Shown piece by piece: positions 40,211 to 49,677 of a stretch of 64,000 nt of DNA. Each line of letters starts with the position of its first letter. Positions within the stretch are counted from its first letter, which is position 1. Location of the stretch: positions 6,633 through 70,632 of the forward strand of contig DASXLW010000119.1 in the NCBI GenBank assembly GCA_036496025.1, in the 5' to 3' direction. A program made the position numbers and the translations under genes. The notes below the pieces were generated by a model. It saw only the letters and a program-made list of their open reading frames with translations. It ran no database searches and was not told the origin of the DNA. The stretch is from PALSA-505 sp036496025. Its GTDB lineage: Bacteria > Actinomycetota > Actinomycetes > Streptosporangiales > Streptosporangiaceae.

Positions 40211-41041
40211 CTAGCTGGCCGACACCGCGGCCAGCCGCTCGTCGCGCAGCCGCCGCGCCCACTCCTCGTCGGCGGCGGGCAGTTCCGGCAGCGGGCCCGC
40301 CGCCCAGCCGAGCAGCAGGTCGGCCAGGGCCGGATTGCGCACCAGGGCCGGGCCGTGCAGGTAGCTGCCGAGCACCCGGCCGGCGTGGGCGCCTTCGGTG
40401 CCGTCGCCGTTGCCTATCCCGGCCGCGACCCGGGCCAGCGGCCGGACACCCGGACCCAGCCTGGTCACTCCCTGGTGGTTCTCGAATCCGGTCAGGCGGG
40501 GCAGGCCGAGCGCGGGGTCCGCATCCGCCAGGACCTCGCCTACCGCCCTGCGGTCGCCGCGCCTGCTGCGCAGATCGGCGATCTCCAGGCCGGGTACCGG
40601 CTGGCCCTCCTCTCCCGCGAACTCCGTGCCGATCAGCTGATAGCCGGCGCACACGGCGAAAACGACCGCGCCGAGGCCAGCCGCGGCGGCCAGGCCGCCG
40701 TCGGTACGCAGCCGGCCGGCGGCGAGAATCTGCGGCAGGTCTTCACCGCCCCCGATCAAGTAGATATCGCCCTGGCGGGGCACCGGCTGGTCCGCGTGCA
40801 CCAGGATGGACTCGGTCCCGATCCCGCGCAGCCGGGCCCGCCGCTCGAGTATCAGCAGGTTGCCGCGGTCTCCGTACGTGCTGAGCAGGTCGGGGTAGAC
40901 CCAGACCAGGCGCAAGCTGCTCGCGTCGCCGCCGCGCGCCCGGCGCCCGCCGCCTTCCGCCCTGCCCGGGTTTTCCGACATGCTCGGGTCATCCGCCCTG
41001 CCCGGGTCTTCCGGCATGCCTGCCTCCTCCGGCATGCTCAC
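40211..41041 (-). CDS. gatD: Lipid II isoglutaminyl synthase, glutaminase subunit GatD
   Basis: With MurT it amidates the D-Glu of peptidoglycan lipid II. The class I glutamine amidotransferase core shows IYLIGGGEDLPQ, nucleophile Cys in VVFAVCAGYQLIG, ENHQGVTRLG, and catalytic His in GSYLHGPALVRNP. A ~40-residue repetitive N-terminus (EDPGRADDP, SENPGRAEG) precedes it. GTG 41041 follows GAGGGG; an internal ATG 41017 has GGAGG about 6 nt upstream and is also plausible. It lies 13 bp after murT. Confidence 0.92.
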   Translation of the reverse strand: MSMPEEAGMPEDPGRADDPSMSENPGRAEGGGRRARGGDASSLRLVWVYPDLLSTYGDRGNLLILERRARLRGIGTESILVHADQPVPRQGDIYLIGGGEDLPQILAAGRLRTDGGLAAAAGLGAVVFAVCAGYQLIGTEFAGEEGQPVPGLEIADLRSRRGDRRAVGEVLADADPALGLPRLTGFENHQGVTRLGPGVRPLARVAAGIGNGDGTEGAHAGRVLGSYLHGPALVRNPALADLLLGWAAGPLPELPAADEEWARRLRDERLAAVSAS

Positions 41042-41054
41042 CTCCCCGGGCCCC

Positions 41055-42293
41055 TCATGCCGTCCGGCCGAACGTCGCCCGGATCTGCTGGAACGCCGTG
41101 TAGTTGGCGATCACATCCAGATCGCCGCCGACCGCAACCTGGTCCACCGCGTCGTCCACCCGCGCTACGAGCTTGAACGTCACCTCGTCGGCTTCCAGCC
41201 TGACCGAGAGATCCAGCCTGCGCTCCCCGGCCACCAGCACCGGCCGCCCGCGCAGCAGGCGGTAGTCCACATCCCAGAGCCACGAGGTATCCCGGCCATC
41301 GGGCCCTTGCGCATTCACCGCGAGCAGCACCGGCGCCGGCGCGGGCTCGAGCACGTCGAACGCCTCCAGCCAGCCCGCCGGGTTCTTCGCCAGCAGCAGC
41401 CGGACGTTCCGCCCGCGCCGCAGCACGGTCGTGTACCGGCCGGCCACCGAGGTCACCGTGCGCAGCCTGGGCAGGGCTTGCCTGGCGTCGATGCCGAACG
41501 TCTCGGCGACGGCCAGCGCTACCACCGCGTTCGCCCGGTTGGCCCGCCCGGGCAGGGCGAGCCCGAGTTCGTCCCGGCGGCCTGCGGGATCCAGCACGGT
41601 GCTGCCGTCCAGCACCCAGCTGGCCGTGGGCTTGGCGAACCCGCACTCGCCGCACCGCCAGTCGGACTCGCTCCGCATCAGGTGCGAGCCGCACTCCGGG
41701 CAGCACCAGGAGTCCTCCCGCCAGCGCTGCCCGGCAGCCACCCACGTCACCTGCTTCGCCCCCGCCGCCGCCCATGCGATGAGCGGGTCATCGGCATTGG
41801 CGACCACCCGGCAGTCGGGCGCGTCGGCCAGCGCGTCCCGCCACCGCCGGGCGACCAGCCAGATCTCCGCCGCCCTGTCCATCTGGTCGCGGCTGAGGTT
41901 GAGCAGGGCCACGACCCGCGCCGCGGTGGCGGTCAGCACCGACGGGAGGTACTTCTCGTCCACTTCCAGGACCGCGAAGGGCGCGTCCCGCGCCTGGCCG
42001 AGCGCCGTCACCAGGCCCGCCTCCATGTTGGCGCCGAACGCATTCGACGCGACCTGGCCCTCGGACCCGAGCGCGGCGGCGATCAGCCGGGTCGTGGTGG
42101 TCTTGCCGTTCGTGCCGGTCACCAGGACGACCTGCCGGCCGGCGGCCAGCATCGCGAGCAGGCCGGGCTCGAGCCGGAGCGCGATAACCCCGCCGATCAC
42201 CGATCCGTCGCCCCGGCCGGCCAGCCTGGACACCTGCCCGGCGGCCCCGCCGATCGAGGCGGCCAGGCGAGCGCGCAACGGTAGTTTGCTCAT
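41055..42293 (-). CDS. murT: Lipid II isoglutaminyl synthase, Mur-ligase subunit MurT
   Basis: A 412-residue Mur-ligase-fold protein: P-loop VTGTNGKTTTTRLIA, VLEVDEKYLPSVL, LLNLSRDQMDRAAE. A zinc ribbon is inserted (CCPECGSH, then CGECGF) and the DUF1727 domain is C-terminal. MurT/GatD supplies the amidated lipid II needed for cross-linking. The start is 11 bp after the HerA-like ATPase gene, so cell-wall amidation may be co-expressed with the coupling-protein-like series upstream. Confidence 0.94.
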   Translation of the reverse strand: MSKLPLRARLAASIGGAAGQVSRLAGRGDGSVIGGVIALRLEPGLLAMLAAGRQVVLVTGTNGKTTTTRLIAAALGSEGQVASNAFGANMEAGLVTALGQARDAPFAVLEVDEKYLPSVLTATAARVVALLNLSRDQMDRAAEIWLVARRWRDALADAPDCRVVANADDPLIAWAAAGAKQVTWVAAGQRWREDSWCCPECGSHLMRSESDWRCGECGFAKPTASWVLDGSTVLDPAGRRDELGLALPGRANRANAVVALAVAETFGIDARQALPRLRTVTSVAGRYTTVLRRGRNVRLLLAKNPAGWLEAFDVLEPAPAPVLLAVNAQGPDGRDTSWLWDVDYRLLRGRPVLVAGERRLDLSVRLEADEVTFKLVARVDDAVDQVAVGGDLDVIANYTAFQQIRATFGRTA

Positions 42294-42304
42294 CGCCGCC
42301 GATG

Positions 42305-45300
42305 CTATCGGGCGCCCGGGGCCGGCTCGCCGGACGCCAGCGCGAATCCCTCGCCGCTCTCGCCGGCGATGAACCGGCGCGGCCAGGAAAGTACCGCCTC
42401 GAGCCAGTCGCAGACACCCATGTCCGCCGCGGCCTGCGCCAGCTGAAGACCTGGATCGCGGCCCACCATCACGGCCGCCACATCGGCCAGGAAGCCACGC
42501 TGATCATCGTCGCCGAGCAGCAGGTTCCACGCTACGCGCCGGTTCGGTTCGAGCTCCATGGCCAGCGGGTCCCGCCGCAGCTCGCGCACCCGCTGGCCGA
42601 CGCGCACGCCGGCCCGCACGGCCGGCGGCCCCGCCGCGCCGGCCAGCTCGAAGTCCGGCGGCGGCGCCGGGTCGTAAGGATCGGGCTGCGGGCCGCCGAA
42701 CGGGCAGATGCGCTCCACCTCGTGCAGCCACCGCAGCGGCCCGGCCACCCAGCCGGGGCCTGCCCTGGTGCCGGGTGGCGTCTGGCCGGCCAGCACGCGC
42801 AGCGCCGCCGACGAGGCGCTCGCAGCCAGCCGGCCCGGATCGTAGCTGCCACGCAGGCTGGCCGCCCGGGCGCCGACCGACCTGTCGATCAGCGCGCCGA
42901 GCGCGCACTCGCGCAGCCTGGCCTCCAGTCCGGACCACCGGCGCCGCAGGCCGGGCGGCACCGCGGGCAGGCCCCGGTTGGTCAGGAAGGCGAGAACCAG
43001 CGTCTCAGTCCAGACCCGCAACCAGGCCTGCTCGGCCCCCGCGGACAGCAGCTCGCCGCGGCGCAGCTCGACCAGGGTGCAGGCGCGACCGGCCGAACAG
43101 CTCGGTCCGCAGGCAGCGCTACGCCGGCCGGACAGCGGCGGCGCCGGTCCGCCGCAGGCCCGCTCCCTGGCCTCGCCCAGCGGTACCCGGATCCGCAGCG
43201 GCCGGTCCATGCCGTCGGCGAACACCGCGGCCACGCCCGGCTCCAGCGAGACCACCTGCCGGGACTGCTCGCCGTCCAGGTTCATGGCCGCGCCCACGAC
43301 CTGCCGGTCGTCGGCGGCGGGCAGCCGGTGCACGATCTTCAGCGCGGTGTTCTTGACCACGTCCGGCACGAGCTTGGCCGGAATCTGCTCGGCCACGATC
43401 ATGCCCTCGCCGTAGGCGCGGATCTCGGCCAGCATCCCGGCGAACAGCTCGACCGCGTGCGAGCCGGCCCGCTCATCGCCGCGGTTGCGCAGCAGCCGGT
43501 GCGCCTCCTCGATGACGATGACGTGCCGCAACCCGGCCGGCCGCTCCCGGCGGGCACGCAGCCGCAGGTGCTCGACCAGCCTGATGATCAGCGTACCCAT
43601 GAGGAACGCCTTGTCCTCGTCGTTGGCCACGTCCTCGATGGCCAGCACCACGCTGCGCCGCAGCAGCTCGCCGATGTCGGCCGGGTGGCCGCCCTCGAAG
43701 AACCGGCCCGCCGACCCGACACGCAGCGATCCAAGCCTGACGTTGACGAAGCCGCGCACGTCCGCCTGGAGCTCGGGGCCGTAGCCGACGGCGTCGATCA
43801 CGTCGAGCGCGGCCCGCTCCAGCCGGGCCAGAGTGGGGACGGCCGGTTCTACCGTGGCGCCAGGAACGCCCCGGCCGGTGACCGCGTCCCAGCCGGCCTC
43901 CTCGTACACCCGCTGCAGTGCCTGCGACATGATCTGCGGGAACGGCTCGTCGGCGCCGAAGGCCGCGTGAAACAGGGCGCGCACCATATCGATGTGCGCC
44001 TGTACCGGATAGCCCGGCTCGGGCGCGAGCGGGTGCACCGACAGCGGCACCGCCCGAGGGTCCGTCGGGTTGATCACCGTGACTTCGGTGATCCCCTCCA
44101 GCCGGCCCGCCATGGCGGCGTACTCGGACTTGGCCGGCTCGATGGCCAGCCACGGCAGCCCCGCGCGGCTGCACTGCTCCAGGATGTGCCGGACGGTCTG
44201 GGACTTTCCCGCTCCGGTCGCCCCGGTGACGAACGCGTGCCGGTTCAGCGTCGACAGCGGCACCCGGAATGCGCCGGCCGGCCTGTCCTGGGGATCGAGG
44301 ATCGCGCCCACCTCGATCACCGGCGAGGCGACCCCGCGCCGGTCCCGCCCGTCGGTCTCGCTGGTGACGTCGAAATAGCCGGGATCGAGCACTCGCAGCC
44401 CGGGAACCTCACGGCGGGGCAGCCCGGCCAGCGCGGCCAGCGCTCCGGCCGTGGCCACGAAGGGGGTGGCCGCGCCGTCGGTCGCGTCCTGCGCCCCGAC
44501 CGTGAGCGCCGCGGCCAGGTCGTGCGGCTCCGAGCCGCTGCGCAGCCGGTAGGGGTGCCTGCTCAGGTCCACCGACCCCACCAGCACCGGAGCGATCACA
44601 CGCAACTCCTCGGCGGTGGCCGCGCCGGCCAGCACGCGCACGCTCCACAGCCCGGCCTCGCGGAACGTGTCGAGTTCGGCCATCCGCCGTTGGGCGCGCT
44701 CGACGTCGAACCTGGACCGTTCATCCTCGTACCGGCGGAGCACGTTCAACTGCGTGCGCAGCTCGGCGACCTCGGCGTCGATCAGCTCGGTCCGCTCGGC
44801 GATGACCAGCCAGCCGAACCGTCGGCCCATGAGCGTCACGAGGGTCGACTCGAACAGGGTCGGCCGGCCGGCCGGCTCCCCGCCGTCCGGGCGACCAGGT
44901 TCGGCCAGTGGCGGCGCCTGCCGTCCGGGGCAGCAGGTCCAGACCATCCGGTCCAGCTCATCCCGCCAGTCGTCGCCGATCACGACGCCGCGCGCGCCCC
45001 CCGGAAACAGCAGGCCCGGCGACTCGCCGGACTCAGGCTCCGGGGCTGCGCCGGGCAGCGCCCCGGCGTTGGTGATCAGCTCGAGCGGGGCCCCGGCACC
45101 GCGGGAGAGCCAGCCGACCGCAAACGCCCGGCCGCTCCCGGCGGCGCTGAGCACCGCGGGCAGGACGGCCACGAAGTCGGCCTCGGGCGAGCCGGCGCCG
45201 GCCGCAGCCGTGATGGCCAGGATCCTGTGCCACGGGCCGGCCAGGCTGTCCCCGGCCCCCGTGGTCACCGTCGCGCTCTGACCGCCCACGAGGCGTGCAT

Positions 45301-45337
45301 ACCAGGCCGCCAAGGCCAGCGCTACCGATATCGCCAT
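42305..45337 (-). CDS. HerA/DUF87-type ATPase, large, with C-terminal Cys cluster
   Basis: A 1010-residue protein with a short N-terminal hydrophobic segment (MAISVALALAAWYARLV) and a ~350-residue N-terminal region of unknown fold with a charged helix. The HerA/VirB4-like motor follows: Walker A GATGAGKSQT (372-381), IEPAKSEYAAM, Walker B VIVIEEAHRLLRN (Glu610/Glu611), then EIRAYGEGMIVAEQIPAKL and LKIVHRLPAADDRQVV. Next is RACGGP...AACGPSCSAGRACTL, a possible metal cluster, and ~250 further residues. The motifs predict an active hexameric DNA or protein translocase. It is the third of three motor-like genes behind a GntR gene and is followed by murT. Confidence 0.78.
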   Translation of the reverse strand: MAISVALALAAWYARLVGGQSATVTTGAGDSLAGPWHRILAITAAAGAGSPEADFVAVLPAVLSAAGSGRAFAVGWLSRGAGAPLELITNAGALPGAAPEPESGESPGLLFPGGARGVVIGDDWRDELDRMVWTCCPGRQAPPLAEPGRPDGGEPAGRPTLFESTLVTLMGRRFGWLVIAERTELIDAEVAELRTQLNVLRRYEDERSRFDVERAQRRMAELDTFREAGLWSVRVLAGAATAEELRVIAPVLVGSVDLSRHPYRLRSGSEPHDLAAALTVGAQDATDGAATPFVATAGALAALAGLPRREVPGLRVLDPGYFDVTSETDGRDRRGVASPVIEVGAILDPQDRPAGAFRVPLSTLNRHAFVTGATGAGKSQTVRHILEQCSRAGLPWLAIEPAKSEYAAMAGRLEGITEVTVINPTDPRAVPLSVHPLAPEPGYPVQAHIDMVRALFHAAFGADEPFPQIMSQALQRVYEEAGWDAVTGRGVPGATVEPAVPTLARLERAALDVIDAVGYGPELQADVRGFVNVRLGSLRVGSAGRFFEGGHPADIGELLRRSVVLAIEDVANDEDKAFLMGTLIIRLVEHLRLRARRERPAGLRHVIVIEEAHRLLRNRGDERAGSHAVELFAGMLAEIRAYGEGMIVAEQIPAKLVPDVVKNTALKIVHRLPAADDRQVVGAAMNLDGEQSRQVVSLEPGVAAVFADGMDRPLRIRVPLGEARERACGGPAPPLSGRRSAACGPSCSAGRACTLVELRRGELLSAGAEQAWLRVWTETLVLAFLTNRGLPAVPPGLRRRWSGLEARLRECALGALIDRSVGARAASLRGSYDPGRLAASASSAALRVLAGQTPPGTRAGPGWVAGPLRWLHEVERICPFGGPQPDPYDPAPPPDFELAGAAGPPAVRAGVRVGQRVRELRRDPLAMELEPNRRVAWNLLLGDDDQRGFLADVAAVMVGRDPGLQLAQAAADMGVCDWLEAVLSWPRRFIAGESGEGFALASGEPAPGAR

Positions 45338-45363
45338 TGCCCCGGGTATCGGCCCGGGCAGGC

Positions 45364-47580
45364 TCAGCCGCGTCGCTTGCGCCAGTCCAGCCGCTCCGGC
45401 GGCGGGCCGAGGTTCGGCGGCGGCTGCGCGTCACCGGACCGCCAGCTCACCGGCACCCGCGCGGGTCCGCCCGCCGGGGCTGTCGGGGCCTGCCGCGACG
45501 GCGTGGCGGGTGGCGGCGGCCGGCCGCCGGGGGGCTCCTGCGCGCCGTTCCTCACCTCGTCCAGGGTGAGCAGGGTGGCGGTCGGCAGCCCGATGATGCC
45601 GGGGTTCGCGTCGGCCATCACGACCTGCCTGCCGCGGCGGGACGCCGTGGAGATGATCACTGCGCTCGGCGGCAGCTGCTGCAGTTCGTGCTGCTCGACC
45701 AGGAACTCCCGGGACCGCTGCGCGGTCCTGGCCAGCGAATCGTTGCTGCCGACTGCCCGGGAGGTGCTGACCCCCCACGCCGTGCTCATGTTGATCCCTT
45801 CCGTGATCGATTCGGAGTCGCTGGTACCGCTGGAATAGCTTCGGTCCCCGCTTTGCGACGAGGTTTCATGACCGAACGGCGCCGCGATGGACTCGCGGCT
45901 ACGGCTGCGACCACGGCTGCGGCCCGATGTCTTACTCGTCGTGGCGGAGGTGGACACCGAGTCGGCGGTGCCGACCGTGCTGGTGTACGAATCGCCGACG
46001 GTGTCGGTCACCGACGTGCCCATGGTGTCGGTGAACTGGGTGAGCACGAACCGGTGCTCGGTGCCGATCTGCTCGCTCGCGATCCTGGCATCCTCGGCAT
46101 TACCGAGGCGCATGAAGGCCAGCGCGGCGTTTCCCCGGCCCAGCCGCTCTTTGACCTGAGCCGGGATCGAGCGGTAGGCGAGCAGCAGGCCGGTGCGGGT
46201 GGTCTCGCAGGCGTCGCACAGCCGGTCGATCACCTCGCCGCGGAGCTTGTCCGCGCCGGCCAGCATCAGCGTGTGCTGCCAGGGCCGGCCCACCGGGGCC
46301 TGGCGCAGCACGTGGGTGAGCGCGGTCACCGCGTAGGTGCCAAGCACCTGATTGCCGAACACCCCGGCCCGCCGGTCGGTGCAGATCACCCGCAGCCTGC
46401 TCGGCGCGAGCGAGGCGGGCGCGACGCCGGCCTGATCCAGCTTCCGCAACCGCGATTCCATCGCCCAGGCCCGGGCGATCACCACCCGGTCGGCCGCGCC
46501 CCGGCCGAACATCCCGGTGATGCGTTCCAGCTGATCGGCGGTAAGCAGCCCGAGGCGGAGGTCCTCCCGAGGGTCGCCGATCTGTCCGAGCGCCCGGAGC
46601 CCCGCGGTGACCTGGGCGATCGTCGCGTACGGCCCGAACACGTCGATCAGGCGCTCTAGGATCGCGTTGTCCTGCGCGACATCGCCGGCGCCTTCGTCCT
46701 CGCTCACGCTGACGACCAGGGAAAGCACGTCGGCCAGAGCTTCGCGAGACAGGTCGCCGCTCAAGTCCAGCCGGGGCAGATCCGCGGGCAGCACCCAGAC
46801 CAGCGGGGCGATGCCGGATCGCTCGGCCACCGCGAGCAGGTCCTTAGCCACCGCGCCCTCGGACACGTCCACCACGGTCAGCTCGCCGCCCGCGGTGAGC
46901 CGGGACGCTCCGACCACGGTGAACAGCGCGGACCAGCCGGAGAGCGTGCCGCCAGCCAGGTCGATCCGGTCCACCTTGGCCGGCAGCGAGACCGCGTACC
47001 ACTGCGCCTGCTTCTCGTAGGCGTCGCGCCGCTCCTGCCAGTCCTCGAACCTGCGGGCGTGCTCCTCCTGCCAGGCGAAGAGCCGGCTTTCCTGCTCGTC
47101 CCGGATCTTGTCGAGTCGCTGCTGCTCCTCATCGACAGATGACCGCAGGGCCTGCTCGCCCTGCCAGATGCGCTGCACGGCCAGGCCAGCACCGACCAGG
47201 CAGGCGATCGCACCCAGCCAGGCGATCGCCGCATTCAGCCAGCCGGCCGCCCAGACCGCGATCAGCAGGCCGGCCAGCACCACCGCGGCCCCGCCCGCCA
47301 GCTTCAGCGGCCGGTCGAGCAGGTTCTCCTCACGGCGCTGTGCCGCCACCCATTCCGGGTTGAGCTGCTCCTGCTCCGGGGGCGTGGGCCGTTTGGGCTG
47401 CGGACCCGGATCGGGGTGCAGCAACGCGTGCTGCCAGCCGAGGTAGATCCGGTCCGGCCGCATCCGGCCCGGGGCGCGGGATCGCTGCAGCCGGCGGAAT
47501 TCGGGTGGCGGCTGCAGGTCCTGCGGCCGGCCCGGTGCGCGGTCACCGCCGCGCTCGCCTCTCGCGGTTGGCGCCGTCAC
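45364..47580 (-). CDS. Two-TM coiled-coil protein with degenerate coupling-protein-like domain
   Basis: A 738-residue protein. There are two TM helices at about 95-140 (LAGGAAVVLAGLLIAVWAAGW; AIAWLGAIACLVGAGLAV), a charged coiled coil (QQRLDKIRDEQESRLFAWQE), then an alpha/beta region. Its strand HTLMLAGADKLRG and ACETTRTGLLLAYRSIPAQV line up by eye with the Walker B and sensor part of TraG/VirD4 coupling proteins, but without acid or P-loop. A Ser/Thr-rich stretch (~100 residues) interrupts the end, followed by REFLVEQHELQQLPPSAVI, which resembles the T4CP C-terminus. GTG 47580 overlaps the preceding stop by 4 nt. Confidence 0.65.
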   Translation of the reverse strand: MTAPTARGERGGDRAPGRPQDLQPPPEFRRLQRSRAPGRMRPDRIYLGWQHALLHPDPGPQPKRPTPPEQEQLNPEWVAAQRREENLLDRPLKLAGGAAVVLAGLLIAVWAAGWLNAAIAWLGAIACLVGAGLAVQRIWQGEQALRSSVDEEQQRLDKIRDEQESRLFAWQEEHARRFEDWQERRDAYEKQAQWYAVSLPAKVDRIDLAGGTLSGWSALFTVVGASRLTAGGELTVVDVSEGAVAKDLLAVAERSGIAPLVWVLPADLPRLDLSGDLSREALADVLSLVVSVSEDEGAGDVAQDNAILERLIDVFGPYATIAQVTAGLRALGQIGDPREDLRLGLLTADQLERITGMFGRGAADRVVIARAWAMESRLRKLDQAGVAPASLAPSRLRVICTDRRAGVFGNQVLGTYAVTALTHVLRQAPVGRPWQHTLMLAGADKLRGEVIDRLCDACETTRTGLLLAYRSIPAQVKERLGRGNAALAFMRLGNAEDARIASEQIGTEHRFVLTQFTDTMGTSVTDTVGDSYTSTVGTADSVSTSATTSKTSGRSRGRSRSRESIAAPFGHETSSQSGDRSYSSGTSDSESITEGINMSTAWGVSTSRAVGSNDSLARTAQRSREFLVEQHELQQLPPSAVIISTASRRGRQVVMADANPGIIGLPTATLLTLDEVRNGAQEPPGGRPPPPATPSRQAPTAPAGGPARVPVSWRSGDAQPPPNLGPPPERLDWRKRRG

Positions 47581-49577
47581 CTCCGCCTGCCCTTCTGCCC
47601 GGGGCCCGCACGCGTGTCCCCGCCCGCCGCGGCCGGCACGGCCAGATCCGCAGCTGGGCCGGCGGCCGGCCGTGTGCTCAGCCGCCTGGCGGGGTGCCGC
47701 GCGATCCGGGCCGGAACGGTCAGTCCCAGCGTAACCAGGCGGCGCCGCGGCCTCCGGACAATAAGGACATGCTCCCCGTTATCCAGCCTGCTCAGTGACC
47801 GCGCCGCCACCACCGGCTTGCGGATCAGCCCGTACGGGCCTAGCTGGCTCAGCGGCCCGGCCGAGTCCGCCGGCGCGGCGCCCACGGCGGCCGCCGATGT
47901 CGTCGCGCGCACTGCGGCGGTGGCTTTCGCGCGCACCGCCGACCTGCCCGCGGCCGGAAAGTCACCCTCGCCGGCCGGGGCGAACTTCTCGCCGGTCAGG
48001 CCGGCAAACCGCTCGGCTACCGCTGGATCGGTCAGCCGGTGCAGCACGAGCACGTTGACCTGATCGGCCAGCTCCTGGACCCGGGCGGCCTCCGTGGTGG
48101 TCAGCAGCGCGGGCAGCCCGGCCGCCTCGCCCCGCGCGACCAGGTCGCCCAGCGCGGCCGGGGCCAGGCCGCCGCACTGGTCGAACCAGGCCAGGCCGTC
48201 GCCTGGCACGCCGATCCGCCGCAGCTCGGAGCAGACCGCCAGCACGTCCCGCGCGACCAGGCTGGCCAGCGTGGTCGCCGCCCGGCCACAGGCCGCGGCG
48301 TCGATCGAGAACAGCGCGACCGCCCGCTCCCGCACCACCCGGCCGAGGTCCACCCGCAGCCCCGGCCCCGGGGCGAGCCACCGGCCGAGCGCGGACGCGC
48401 GCAGCTCGTTGAGCTGCTCGGCCAGGGCGGCGGTGATGCGCGGGTCGCCATCCAGCAGCCCAGCCGACACCTTGACCCGCTCGCCGAGCGCCTGCCGGCG
48501 GGGATGGTAGCCCGGCACGTGCTCCATCCGAGCCCGCAGCGCGGCCGGGCTGAGCAGGTGCACGACCTCGTCGAGCATGGCAGTGCGCGGATCGCCGGGA
48601 GCGGCGTCGGCCACCGCGAACAGGTCGGTGAGATAGGCCGCGCAGCTGCGCCGGTACTGGTCGGAGACGCCGGTCCAGTCGACCATGCCCATGACGAGCG
48701 ACGTCCGCCTGGCAGGCTCGCCGGTGCGGAGCGGGTCGTAGTAACGAGAAGCCTCGCCGCCGAACCGGTACAGCGGTGCCCCGGTGGACTCGCACAGCGC
48801 GCCGAACGACTCGGCCAGCCTGCGGCTGCCGTCCAGGTCGACGGCGATCACCGGCTTGCGACGGCGGATGGCCGCGTGCACGATCTGGAAGCTCGTGGTC
48901 GTGGTCCCGGAACGCGGCGAGCCTGCGCACAGCACGCCGCCTGTCACCTCGGCCCAGGACACCGCTACCTCCCAGCCGGCAGCGGCGTCCAGCCCGAGGC
49001 ACGCGCCGTCCCTGGTGACCACACCGCCCGATGAGATCAATCGGGTCAGGTACGCGCGACGGCACCAGGTGACCAGGCCGGGACGGTAGCCCGGGAGCTT
49101 CCATTCGTCGGTGTGCAGCCAGGTCAGCCAGGCCACGACGGCGGCTTCGGCTGCCGCCAGGATCAGCGCCAGCGGAAACTGCCGCGGCAGCCAGTGGCCG
49201 ATGCCGGCGTAGGCCGCGCCCAGATGCCCCAGCCTGCCGGGATGCTGGCCGACCCCGCCGAGGTAGGCCGCGATCTGCGCCGGTCCCTGGCCGAAACCCG
49301 CGGCAGCCGTGGCCGGCCCGATGGCCAGCACCCAGACCAGGCCGACTGCCGCCGGGACCGCCAGCCATACCGGCCGCCATCGGCTCAGCCGAGTGATGAT
49401 CACGAATGCGGCGGCCAGGATCAGCGTCAGCTGGGCGAAGAGCAGATGCGCGACGACGGCCAGCACCACGCAGACGGCGATGAGCTCACCGCGGCGGGGG
49501 ACGTCCCCGGGGATGAGATATCGGCCGGGACGCGGCATGTGCTCGGGCCCGGTGACGGCGTCGGCTGGCATAGGCAC
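47577..49577 (-). CDS. TraG/VirD4-like coupling protein with altered Walker motifs
   Basis: A 666-residue protein with four TM helices in the first ~155 residues. The C-terminal motor domain has the order of a type IV coupling protein: VLCAGSPRSGTTTTSFQ (P-loop position 219-228), VIAVDLDGSRRLAE, YYDPLR, YRRSCAAYLTDLFAVADAA, Walker B position LAWFDQCGGLAP (Asp466, Gln467), LPALLTTTEAARVQELA and LTGEKFAP. The P-loop lacks Lys and the Walker B Glu is Gln, so ATP hydrolysis is unlikely unless another subunit supplies it. GTG 49577 or ATG 49571 begins it, 100 bp after the GntR gene. Confidence 0.75.
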   Translation of the reverse strand: MPMPADAVTGPEHMPRPGRYLIPGDVPRRGELIAVCVVLAVVAHLLFAQLTLILAAAFVIITRLSRWRPVWLAVPAAVGLVWVLAIGPATAAAGFGQGPAQIAAYLGGVGQHPGRLGHLGAAYAGIGHWLPRQFPLALILAAAEAAVVAWLTWLHTDEWKLPGYRPGLVTWCRRAYLTRLISSGGVVTRDGACLGLDAAAGWEVAVSWAEVTGGVLCAGSPRSGTTTTSFQIVHAAIRRRKPVIAVDLDGSRRLAESFGALCESTGAPLYRFGGEASRYYDPLRTGEPARRTSLVMGMVDWTGVSDQYRRSCAAYLTDLFAVADAAPGDPRTAMLDEVVHLLSPAALRARMEHVPGYHPRRQALGERVKVSAGLLDGDPRITAALAEQLNELRASALGRWLAPGPGLRVDLGRVVRERAVALFSIDAAACGRAATTLASLVARDVLAVCSELRRIGVPGDGLAWFDQCGGLAPAALGDLVARGEAAGLPALLTTTEAARVQELADQVNVLVLHRLTDPAVAERFAGLTGEKFAPAGEGDFPAAGRSAVRAKATAAVRATTSAAAVGAAPADSAGPLSQLGPYGLIRKPVVAARSLSRLDNGEHVLIVRRPRRRLVTLGLTVPARIARHPARRLSTRPAAGPAADLAVPAAAGGDTRAGPGQKGRRR

Positions 49578-49677
49578 TCAAGGTTCCCAGTCCGCTGCGG
49601 TCTGTGTCCAGATAACCCTCAGGGGCGCGGCAGATCCCGGCACATCAGGCGAGGCGCCGGAGGGAACGCCGGGATCG

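Noticed and set aside
42302..45838. 1178-codon plus-strand frame opposite the HerA-like gene
   Set aside because: His/Arg/Gly/Pro-rich translation with no domain; the minus frame carries Walker motifs and good family features.
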